Below, in pieces: positions 1 to 5,461 of a stretch of 5,461 nucleotides of DNA (the first letter of the stretch is position 1; each line of letters starts with the position of its first letter). The position numbers were made by a program, and so were the translations under genes. Origin of the DNA: Croceicoccus sp. (GTDB lineage Bacteria; Pseudomonadota; Alphaproteobacteria; Sphingomonadales; Sphingomonadaceae). The notes beneath the pieces are model-generated. The model saw only the letters and a program-made list of their open reading frames with translations. It searched no databases and was not told the origin of the DNA. The DNA lies in the NCBI GenBank assembly GCA_029936705.1, contig JAPYSD010000276.1:1-5461 (forward strand). Direction: 5' to 3'.

Positions 1-715
1 CGTCGAGGCGGTTCGCAGCGGCCTCATTACCGAGCAGCAGCTGGACCGCGCGGTCCGGCGCGTGATACTTGTCGATTTCGCGATGGGGCAATACGAACAT
101 CCCTTCGTCGAAGAAGCCGGCGTCGCGGCGCTGGTCGGCGGTGAGAGCGACATGGCCTGGGGCCGTTCGGTGCAGGCACGCTCCATGGTGCTGCTGGAAA
201 ACGACGGGCGGCTGCCCGCAGCGCCCGGCACCAGGGTGCTGCTGAACGGCGTCGACGCCGATGCCGCGCGCGCCGCAGGGCTGGTGCCGGTTAGCGATCC
301 TGCCGATGCCGAACTGGCTGTGCTGCGCACGACCTCTCCGTTCGAGAGGCTGCACCCCAACTACATGTTCGGATCGATGCAGCAGGAAGGCAGCCTGGCC
401 TTTGCACCCGGCTCCCCCGCGATGACATTTGTGGGCGGTTTGCCCGCCGAACTGCCGCTGGTGGTCGAGGTCCAGATGGACCGCCCGGCGATCCTGACCC
501 CGTTCAGGCAGCGCGCCAACGTGCTGATCGCGGGCTTCGGCGCGGATGATGCGGCGTTCCTGGACGTGCTGACGGGCAAGGTCACGCCGGAAGGGCGCCT
601 GCCGTTCGAACTGCCGTCCTCGATGGCATCGGTCGAAAGGCAGCGTCCCGGCACGCCGTCCGATACCGGCGATCCGCTCTATCCGCGGCATTACCGGTTC
701 GGCGGCGCGCAGTAA
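1..715 (+). CDS. Glycoside hydrolase family 3, C-terminal part (5'-truncated by window edge)
   Basis: This is the C-terminal end of a beta-glucosidase/exo-glycosidase-type GH3 protein; the first full codon is at base 2 and 237 residues are visible. The fragment begins with the linker helix typical after the GH3 barrel (GLITEQQLDRAVRRVILVDF, bases 20-79, followed by 'AMGQYEHPF'). Next come 'SMVLLENDGRLP' (about 182-217), matching the family's S-x-V-L-L-K-N-D-x-x-L-P opening of the second domain, and near the end 'DVLTGKVTPEGRLPFELPSS' (about 563-622), which matches the GH3 'LTGK..P.G+LPFELP' signature. The N-terminal barrel with the catalytic aspartate lies outside the window, so substrate and activity cannot be judged. 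A GTG at 62 could be mistaken for a start, but the family match continues upstream of it. The C-terminus reads 'DPLYPRHYRFGGAQ' and lacks the usual G-(F/Y/H)-G-L ending. It converges with the regulator gene 16 bp downstream. Family assignment is secure; specificity is unknown. Confidence 0.88.
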   Translation, partial: VEAVRSGLITEQQLDRAVRRVILVDFAMGQYEHPFVEEAGVAALVGGESDMAWGRSVQARSMVLLENDGRLPAAPGTRVLLNGVDADAARAAGLVPVSDPADAELAVLRTTSPFERLHPNYMFGSMQQEGSLAFAPGSPAMTFVGGLPAELPLVVEVQMDRPAILTPFRQRANVLIAGFGADDAAFLDVLTGKVTPEGRLPFELPSSMASVERQRPGTPSDTGDPLYPRHYRFGGAQ

Positions 716-731
716 GCTGGCTCGGCGGTCG

Positions 732-1631
732 TCAGGCGGCCTGGGCTACCTCGATCAGCTTGCGGCGCAGCCATGCCAGCCCTTCGTCCTTCGAGCGGGT
801 GGCGTGGTACATCATCATCTCGCCCATGACAGGCAGGTCGAAATCGGGTTCGGCGATGCGCAGCGACAGCGGATCGGCGCAAACCCGGGCTAGCCGTTCG
901 TGCATGACCGCCAGCCGGTTGGTATTGCGCAGCAGCCAGGGCACCTGGATGAAGGACTGGGCTGTCACCTCGACCCGGCGTTCGGGGGTCAGCTTGGCCA
1001 GCGCGTCCTCTATGAAGGTGTCCCGTCCCGCTAGGCGGACCGACACGTGCCCGCAGCCGAGGAAGCGTTCCAGCGACATGCTGTCTTCCAGCGCCGGGTT
1101 CGACCGGCAGCCGACCACCACCAGCCGCTCCTCGAACACTTTCTCGCGCGGGTGATTGCCTTCCATGAACTGTTCGGGCGAAATCACCAGGTCGACCACC
1201 CCCCTCTCGATCAGTTCCGAACTGTTCCGCGTGGGGAGGGCGAGGTCGAGGCGGATGCCGGGCGCTTCCTCGTGCAGGGTGCGGATCAGCGGGACCAGCA
1301 GCACGGTCGTGATGAAGTCCGAGGTGACGAGCTTGAACTGGCGTTTCGACGTGCTGGGGTCGAACACGGTGCCGGTCGCGATCAGGCTGCGAAAGCGCAC
1401 CAGCGTCGCGTCCACTTCCGGCGCCAGCGCCAGTGCGTGCGGCGTCGGGAACATCTTCTTCCCGTTCTGCACCAGCAGCTCGTCCTGAAAGGAATCGCGC
1501 AGCCGTTTTAGCGCCGCGCTCATCGCGGGCTGCGTGATGTTGAGGCGGCGGGCGGCCGCGGTCACGCTGCGCTCCTCCATCAGCACGTTGAAGGCCACCA
1601 GCAGATTGAGATCGAAATTGTCGAGCCGCAT
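732..1631 (-). CDS. LysR-type transcriptional regulator, NodD/NahR/LinR-like
   Basis: This is a complete 299-residue DNA-binding regulator, the normal length for the LysR family. The N-terminal winged helix-turn-helix is clear: 'DLNLLVAFNVLMEERSVTAA' (residues 7-26), then 'NITQPAMSAALKRLRDSF' (31-48), 'DELLVQNGKKMFPTPHALAL' (50-69) and a linker helix to about residue 90. The 'DLNLLVAF..L..ER.VTAAA..L..TQPAMS.AL.RLR..F.DELLV' pattern is that of the NodD/NahR/LinR/PcpR branch, whose members often control aromatic-compound pathways and respond to small aromatic effectors. Residues 95-299 form the periplasmic-binding-protein-like effector domain, ending in 'DEGLAWLRRKL', which resembles the 'D..H.WLR' end of that branch. 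The ATG at 1629-1631 has no obvious Shine-Dalgarno sequence; it is chosen because the domain match starts immediately. A longer overlapping frame from 1647 gives no recognisable protein. Being divergent from the receptor gene, it probably controls that operon and itself; this is inference from arrangement. Confidence 0.93.
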   Translation of the reverse strand: MRLDNFDLNLLVAFNVLMEERSVTAAARRLNITQPAMSAALKRLRDSFQDELLVQNGKKMFPTPHALALAPEVDATLVRFRSLIATGTVFDPSTSKRQFKLVTSDFITTVLLVPLIRTLHEEAPGIRLDLALPTRNSSELIERGVVDLVISPEQFMEGNHPREKVFEERLVVVGCRSNPALEDSMSLERFLGCGHVSVRLAGRDTFIEDALAKLTPERRVEVTAQSFIQVPWLLRNTNRLAVMHERLARVCADPLSLRIAEPDFDLPVMGEMMMYHATRSKDEGLAWLRRKLIEVAQAA

Positions 1632-1693
1632 GAACGATCGCTAGCATCTATCAATATCGAGAAGAACAAAAAATTGGACGTATCGACGCGCCC

Positions 1694-1717
1694 GTGACAG
1701 CTTGCCCGCAAGGTCAC
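1694..1717. repeat. Interrupted inverted repeat (candidate operator or 5'-UTR hairpin)
   Basis: Arms GTGAC (1694-1698) and GTCAC (1713-1717) are perfect complements, as are the inner arms CTTGC (1701-1705) and GCAAG (1708-1712). A two-base AG bulge (1699-1700) lies on the left side only, and the central loop is CC (or CCCG if the inner pair opens). Ten base pairs can therefore form within 24 bases, ending 31 bases before the receptor ATG. As DNA it could be a dyad binding site overlapping or following the promoter; as RNA it would be a stable bulged hairpin upstream of the ribosome site. No U-run follows, so it is not a standard terminator. The pairing is seen directly; the function is inferred. 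Confidence 0.55.
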
Positions 1718-1733
1718 AACAGAAGACCGCTTT

Positions 1734-1741
1734 GGGAAGGA
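1734..1741 (+). promoter_or_regulatory. Ribosome binding site of the TonB-dependent receptor gene
   Basis: GGGAAGGA contains AAGGA (1737-1741), a good match to the Shine-Dalgarno consensus, with 7 bases between it and the ATG at 1749. This supports that start and places the signal peptide at the N-terminus. It is the only strong ribosome site seen among the three rightward genes. Confidence 0.75.
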
Positions 1742-1748
1742 TTACACG

Positions 1749-4253
1749 ATGCACAAGCATTTGTTCGCCGGCACCGCAATTTCGCTGGCGCTGATCTGCC
1801 AGACGGCCACCGCGCAGGACGCGGGCGCGGCGGGCGCAGCCACGCGCGACCAGGCCGCCGGGCAGCGGCCGGGCGGGCTGGACGTCATCACCGTCACCGC
1901 CCAGCGGCGCGAGGAAACGCTGCAGGACGCAGCCATCCCGATCAACGCGGCCACGGGCGAGCAGCTTGAGCTGGCCGGCGTGGTCGATGCGACCGCGCTG
2001 AACCGCGTGGCGCCTGCGCTGTATGTCGTGAACGGGGGCGGGGCCAATCCCGGCTATTTCGTGCGCGGCGTCGGCAATTTCACCAACAACGGCTATACCA
2101 ATCCGGCGATCGCCTTCAACATCGACGGGGTCTATATCGGGCGCACCTCCTCGACGCTGGCGTCGTTTCTCGACCTCAACCGGGTGGAAGTGCTGAAAGG
2201 ACCGCAGGGCACGCTCTATGGCCGCAACGCCACCGGCGGCGCGGTCAACGTGATCCCCAACGCGCCCGTGCTGGGCGAGCTGAGCGGCAAGATCAGCGGG
2301 CAGTACGGCAATTACGACGCGTACCAGCTGACCGCCGTGCTGAACGCCCCCATCGGCGACCGCGTCGCGCTGCGGCTTGCCGGGTCGAAGGGCGAGCATG
2401 ACGGCTATTACGACGACGGCACCGGCGATGCCGACGACCTGGGCCTGCGCGCGCAGGTGCTGTTCGAAGCCAGCGACAGCTTCAATGTCCGCGTTTCGGC
2501 CGATTACTCGACGACCAAGGGCGTGGGGCAGGGCGTCAATGTCGACGGGGTCTATACCTTCTCGCCCTTCAATCCCGGCGCCACGATCCCGAACTGGAAC
2601 TTCGTGGCGGCGCCGGACAATGTCTCCGACCCGTTCACCGGCATCCACACCCCGCAGACGGGCGACTTCATCCGCGACAACGCCACCGCCGCTCCGCTCT
2701 ATTCGCCGGTCATCGATTACGCCTATCCGTTCCGCGACGACGAGTTCTGGGGCGTGAACGCCGAAATCAACGCCGAGCTGGGCGACATCGACCTCGTCGT
2801 GATCCCGGCCTACCGCGAATCCCGGCTGAACAACCGGTTCAACGGTGCGCCCTTCAGGGGCGCGGAGCAAAAGGACCTGGCGACGCAGTTCAGCATCGAG
2901 GCACGCGCCTCGGGCGCGCTGGGCCAGCTGGACTGGCTGCTGGGCTCCTATTATTTCGACGAGTCCGTCGCCGGCCTCAATTCGTACAACCAGTTCTCGA
3001 CCGTGTCGTTCAACCGGTTCGATACCGACACGGAATCGACGGCCATTTTCGGTCGGCTGACCTATAACGTGTCCGACGATTTCCGGCTGGTCGGCGGGCT
3101 GCGCTATACCGACGAAAGCCGCTCGATCGACGCGCGCGTGGACTCGCTGGCGGGGGTCTGCCTGATCGAGCCTGCCTTTGGCCCGCCAAGCTGCCCGCAG
3201 GTGCCGAACTTCCCCGTCGGCCTGACATTGCGCGACACGCTGGAGCAGCTGGATCCCGCCCTGTTCCCCGCCGGGTCGCCGCTGAACGCCGATCCGATTG
3301 CCGGGGCGTTTCCCTATGGCCCGTTCGGCATGATGGGGCCGCAGGCGCTGCTGATCGTCACGCCCACCGACATCGTGCGCGATTCCGGGGACGAGGAAGT
3401 GACCTACCGGCTGGCGGCGGAATATGACGTCACGCCCGACAACCTCGTCTATGCCAGTTTCGAGACCGGCTTCCGCGCGGGCGGGTTCAACATCACCGTC
3501 GGGCAGGAGGAATACGATCCCGAATATATCGATGCCTGGACGCTGGGGTCGAAGAACAGCTTCTTCGACAACCGCCTGCAGCTGAACCTCGAGGCGTTCT
3601 ACTGGAAATACCGCGGTCAGCAGCTGGCCGCGCTGGGCGTCGACAGCCGGGGCAACAATTCGTTCTATACCCGCAATGTCGGCAAGTCGTCGATCACCGG
3701 GGTCGAGATGGACTTTCAGTTCCTGGCGACGCCCACCACGCTGCTGCGCGGCAATGTGCAATATCTCGACGCGACCTACGATTCCTTCTCGTTCAACCAG
3801 GTCGATCTGTCGGATGCGACCGATCCGCCCAATTTCCTGACGCCGATCACTGGCTGCGACGCGACGCAGGTGCTGGGCCCGCAGCGCTCGTTCGACATCG
3901 ACTGTTCGGGCAAGCCCGCGCTGAACGCCCCGGAATGGACGCTGAACCTGGGGATCGAGCAGACCGTCCCGCTGGGCGGCATGGAGCTGACCGGCACGTT
4001 CGACAGCCGCTATCGCAGCAACCGGGTGGTGGGCTTCGCCTATCTGCCTACCAGCGAGAGCGGCGACGACCTGACGCTCGATGCGTCGCTGACCCTGCGG
4101 CCCGATGTCGGCGGGTGGTCCGCGACCGCGTTCATCCGCAACATCACGGACGAGGCGATGCCCACGCTGCGCCAGGTCGGCGCCGGAAACGTGGCGGGAA
4201 CGGCGTACGAACCGCCGCGCACCTATGGCCTGCGCCTGGGTTACGATTTCTGA
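1749..4253 (+). CDS. TonB-dependent outer-membrane receptor
   Basis: This is a complete 834-residue outer-membrane active transporter that takes up a specific ligand using TonB/ExbBD energy. Residues 1-22 form a Sec signal peptide (HKH, then a hydrophobic core, cleavage likely at ATA|QDAG). A TonB box is visible as DVITVTAQR (45-53). The plug domain (about 55-170) carries 'YFVRGVGN' (103-110), 'AFNIDGVYIGR' (122-132) and the diagnostic 'NRVEVLKGPQGTLYGRNATG' (144-163). The remainder, about residues 175-834, is the 22-strand barrel with typical aromatic strand ends, 'YASFETGFRAGGFN' (568-581), a late 'ATAFIRNITDEAM' segment (792-804), and the 'EPPRTYGLRLGYDF' C-terminus with a terminal Phe. 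This pattern belongs to the large sphingomonad receptor family often labelled siderophore receptors, many members of which import sugars or aromatics, so the ligand is not predictable. Four cysteines of the mature chain occur as two close pairs (471/482 and 703/719). It has a strong ribosome site, is first in the operon, and its stop overlaps the next start. Confidence 0.96.
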   Translation: MHKHLFAGTAISLALICQTATAQDAGAAGAATRDQAAGQRPGGLDVITVTAQRREETLQDAAIPINAATGEQLELAGVVDATALNRVAPALYVVNGGGANPGYFVRGVGNFTNNGYTNPAIAFNIDGVYIGRTSSTLASFLDLNRVEVLKGPQGTLYGRNATGGAVNVIPNAPVLGELSGKISGQYGNYDAYQLTAVLNAPIGDRVALRLAGSKGEHDGYYDDGTGDADDLGLRAQVLFEASDSFNVRVSADYSTTKGVGQGVNVDGVYTFSPFNPGATIPNWNFVAAPDNVSDPFTGIHTPQTGDFIRDNATAAPLYSPVIDYAYPFRDDEFWGVNAEINAELGDIDLVVIPAYRESRLNNRFNGAPFRGAEQKDLATQFSIEARASGALGQLDWLLGSYYFDESVAGLNSYNQFSTVSFNRFDTDTESTAIFGRLTYNVSDDFRLVGGLRYTDESRSIDARVDSLAGVCLIEPAFGPPSCPQVPNFPVGLTLRDTLEQLDPALFPAGSPLNADPIAGAFPYGPFGMMGPQALLIVTPTDIVRDSGDEEVTYRLAAEYDVTPDNLVYASFETGFRAGGFNITVGQEEYDPEYIDAWTLGSKNSFFDNRLQLNLEAFYWKYRGQQLAALGVDSRGNNSFYTRNVGKSSITGVEMDFQFLATPTTLLRGNVQYLDATYDSFSFNQVDLSDATDPPNFLTPITGCDATQVLGPQRSFDIDCSGKPALNAPEWTLNLGIEQTVPLGGMELTGTFDSRYRSNRVVGFAYLPTSESGDDLTLDASLTLRPDVGGWSATAFIRNITDEAMPTLRQVGAGNVAGTAYEPPRTYGLRLGYDF

Positions 4254-5242
4254 TGCGGCGCATCGGGACATCCATCCTGGCGGCACTGGCCGCGGCATCC
4301 GTGGCCGCGCCCCCCGCCGCCGCGCAGGACGCGGGCGAAAGCGGCGGGGCGGAATGGATCACGCTGGGCACCGGGGGCGGGCCGGTCACCAACCCGGCGC
4401 GATCCCAGCCAGCGAACCTGCTGCGCTTCGATGGGCAGGACTACCTGGTCGATGTCGGCGACGGCGCGGCCATGCAGATCGGCAAGGCGGGCGTGCAGAC
4501 GCGGATGATCGACGCGATCTTCATCTCGCACCTGCATTTCGACCATACCGGGGGGCTTGCCGCCATACTGGGCCTGCGGTTCCAGACCAACGGGCAGGAT
4601 CCGCTGACCATTTATGGCCCGCCCGGAACGCGGGAACTGGTCGATGGCATCCTCGCTTCGATGGTGCCGGGCGCCACGGCCAATTACGGGGTCGCGGGCG
4701 CGCCCCCGGTCGACCACCGCGCGGGGATAGAGGTCGTGGAACTTCGCGACGGGCAAAATGCGCGCGTCGGCGGCATGACCGTCACCGTGCGCAGCAACAC
4801 GCATTACAGCTTCCCCCCGGATAGCGAGCTGGCGAAGCGGTTCCAGTCGCTTTCCTATCGCTTCGACATGGCGGGCAAGTCGATCACCTATACCGGCGAC
4901 ACCGGACCCAGCCCGGCGGTCGAGGATCTGGCCAGGGGATCGGACCTGCTGGTGGCCGAGATGATGGACATCCCGCTGACGATCAGCCGCATGATGGCCG
5001 CCAATCCCAGCATGCCGCAGGCGCAGGCCCGCGCGATGCAGTCGCACCTTGCCACCCACCACCTTGCCGCGCGCGACGTGGGCGAGCTGGCCGCGCGGGC
5101 CGGGGTGCCCGCGGTGGTCGTCACCCATTTCGCGGGCCGGGAAGCGGACGAGCCGGGGCATCTGCGATATTACCAGCAAGCACATGAAGCGTATGACGGG
5201 GTGTTTCTGATCGCCGACGACATGGACGCGTTCCAGCCATGA
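4253..5242 (+). CDS. Exported metallo-beta-lactamase-fold hydrolase, AtsA/RNase Z-like
   Basis: This is a 329-residue metal-dependent hydrolase. The N-terminus (RR, hydrophobic Ala-rich core, then AAA|QDAG near residue 24) is a signal peptide, so the enzyme probably acts in the periplasm. The fold is shown by 'EWITLGTGGGP' (34-44), 'YLVDVGDGA' (64-72), the H-x-H-x-D-H zinc motif H93-L-H95-F-D97-H98, 'IYGPPGTRELVDG' (120-132), 'NTHYSFP' with H184, 'ITYTGDTGPS' with the metal-bridging candidate D216, 'HLATHHLAARDVGELA' with H269/H270, and 'VVTHFAG' with H292. All expected metal ligands appear present. Length, export signal and the 'GTGGGP...GDTGP' pattern resemble the MBL-type arylsulfatase AtsA group and related RNase Z-shaped enzymes; lactonase or phosphodiesterase activity is equally possible. 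The ATG at 4253 is chosen because it starts the signal peptide; it overlaps the receptor stop as TGATG (4251-4255), with no strong ribosome site, which implies translational coupling. The open frame continues upstream inside the receptor gene but makes no sensible protein there. Confidence 0.9.
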   Translation: MRRIGTSILAALAAASVAAPPAAAQDAGESGGAEWITLGTGGGPVTNPARSQPANLLRFDGQDYLVDVGDGAAMQIGKAGVQTRMIDAIFISHLHFDHTGGLAAILGLRFQTNGQDPLTIYGPPGTRELVDGILASMVPGATANYGVAGAPPVDHRAGIEVVELRDGQNARVGGMTVTVRSNTHYSFPPDSELAKRFQSLSYRFDMAGKSITYTGDTGPSPAVEDLARGSDLLVAEMMDIPLTISRMMAANPSMPQAQARAMQSHLATHHLAARDVGELAARAGVPAVVVTHFAGREADEPGHLRYYQQAHEAYDGVFLIADDMDAFQP

Positions 5243-5461
5243 CCCAGACGCTCTATTTCGCGCCGCAGACATGCGCGCGGGTGTCGCTGACCGCGCTGGA
5301 GGAAATCGGCCAGCCGTTCGAAACGCGGTTGATCGCGTTTCTGGCCGGGGAGCATCGCGCGCCCGGCTATCTCGCGGTCAATCCGTCGGGCAAGGTGCCC
5401 GCCCTCGTCACCGAAGGCGGTACGCTGGTGCAGAACGGCGCGATCCTGCATTACCTGGCGG
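5239..5461 (+). CDS. Glutathione S-transferase, N-terminal part (3'-truncated by window edge)
   Basis: The ATG at 5239 overlaps the hydrolase stop as ATGA and opens a frame that stays open to the window end; 74 residues plus one base are visible. The protein begins 'MTQTLYFAPQTCARVSLTAL' and follows the thioredoxin-like GST N-domain: strand 'LYFAP', helix 'CARVSLTALEEIGQPFE' (12-28), 'NPSGKVPALV' (48-57) with the cis-proline at P54, and 'LVQNGAILHYLA' (63-74). C12 sits where beta-class bacterial GSTs carry their active-site Cys. The usual Glu/Gln-Ser pair that binds the gamma-glutamyl part of glutathione reads Q65-N66. There is no signal peptide, so it is cytosolic. GSTs of this type conjugate or displace groups with glutathione; in sphingomonads some cleave aryl ethers or remove halogens, but the truncated sequence does not identify the reaction. 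The overlap makes it part of the receptor-hydrolase operon. Confidence 0.88.
   Translation, partial: MTQTLYFAPQTCARVSLTALEEIGQPFETRLIAFLAGEHRAPGYLAVNPSGKVPALVTEGGTLVQNGAILHYLA

Larger units (their letters stand above)
1632..1748. promoter_or_regulatory. Divergent intergenic control region
   Basis: These 117 bp separate the starts of the regulator (leftward) and the receptor operon (rightward), so they must hold at least the receptor promoter and probably both. The half next to the regulator (about 1642-1676) is distinctly A/T-rich against GC-rich surroundings and includes a six-A run (1668-1673). TATCGA occurs twice in direct orientation (1655-1660 and 1681-1686). TTGGAC at 1674-1679 resembles a -35 element for the receptor operon, but no convincing -10 lies 16-18 bp downstream, where the 1694-1717 dyad begins. 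No perfect ATC-N9-GAT (the NodD-type site) was found; the closest is ATC at 1637-1639 with TAT at the matching position 1649-1651. The regulatory role rests mainly on gene arrangement; individual promoter elements are weakly supported. Confidence 0.55.

Noticed and set aside
62..64. GTG at 62 as the start of the GH3 gene
   Set aside because: The GH3-typical helix is readable in frame upstream to base 2, so the gene enters from the left edge.
716..731. Bidirectional terminator between the convergent GH3 and regulator genes
   Set aside because: The 16-bp gap and its flanks show no GC hairpin followed by a T-run on either strand.
691..1647. 318-codon - strand frame overlapping the regulator gene
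   Set aside because: It is a different frame over the same DNA giving an Arg/Pro/Gly-rich protein without homology, whereas the 732-1631 frame gives a complete LysR protein.
1694..1717. Dyad as a factor-independent terminator
   Set aside because: No U-rich tract follows on either strand, and it lies upstream of, not after, the receptor gene.
3935..4252. Upstream in-frame extension of the hydrolase into the receptor gene
   Set aside because: The extension is Arg-rich nonsense, while the ATG at 4253 begins a proper signal peptide and overlaps the receptor stop in the usual coupled manner.
1641..4298. 885-codon open frame on the - strand, antisense to the whole receptor gene
   Set aside because: Its product is Arg/Val/Gly/Ala-rich with no recognisable domain, and it lies opposite a gene with complete family signatures. 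GC-rich codon bias removes stops from such antisense frames.
4253..4330. Twin-arginine (Tat) signal on the hydrolase
   Set aside because: Residues 2-3 are Arg-Arg, but the following residues (IGTS) do not match the S/T-R-R-x-F-L-K consensus; an ordinary Sec signal is more likely, though Tat cannot be excluded.
4241..5272. 343-codon - strand frame opposite the hydrolase gene
   Set aside because: No domain or signal is visible and the composition is that of a shadow frame; the + strand frame carries the zinc motif and signal peptide.

Overview
The window is GC-rich, densely packed bacterial DNA with strong G/C third-position bias. The gene content (a TonB-dependent receptor with the 'VITVTAQRREE' TonB-box region, a NodD/NahR-type LysR regulator, a GH3 glycosidase and a glutathione S-transferase) fits an alphaproteobacterium, most likely of the Sphingomonadales (Novosphingobium/Sphingobium-like). 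The taxonomic call is inferred from protein style and gene mix; no marker gene is present.

Layout. Bases 1-715 (+) hold the C-terminal end of a glycoside hydrolase family 3 enzyme whose catalytic barrel lies off the left edge. It converges, across a 16-bp gap, with a complete LysR-type regulator (732-1631, -). A 117-bp divergent intergenic region (1632-1748) separates the regulator from a rightward gene set: a TonB-dependent outer-membrane receptor (1749-4253), an exported metallo-beta-lactamase-fold hydrolase (4253-5242), and the N-terminal 74 residues of a glutathione S-transferase (5239 to beyond the right edge). The two junctions inside this set are stop/start overlaps (TGATG, then ATGA), so the three genes are very probably one translationally coupled operon. 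The GST has a start but no stop in the window.

How the genes may work together. The simplest reading is a small uptake-and-processing unit for one organic compound. The divergent LysR protein would sense it or a metabolite, the receptor would bring it across the outer membrane, the exported metallohydrolase would cleave an ester-type bond in the periplasm, and the cytoplasmic GST would act on the product with glutathione. The compound is not identifiable from sequence; aromatic sulfate esters, lactones or aryl ethers are possibilities only. The divergent promoter region carries a striking 24-bp interrupted dyad (1694-1717) and a short A/T-rich island, the best candidates for control sites.

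No RNA genes, insertion sequences, CRISPR arrays, or clear factor-independent terminators were seen. The long opposite-strand reading frames (e.g. 1641-4298 and 4241-5272 on -) look like GC-driven shadows.
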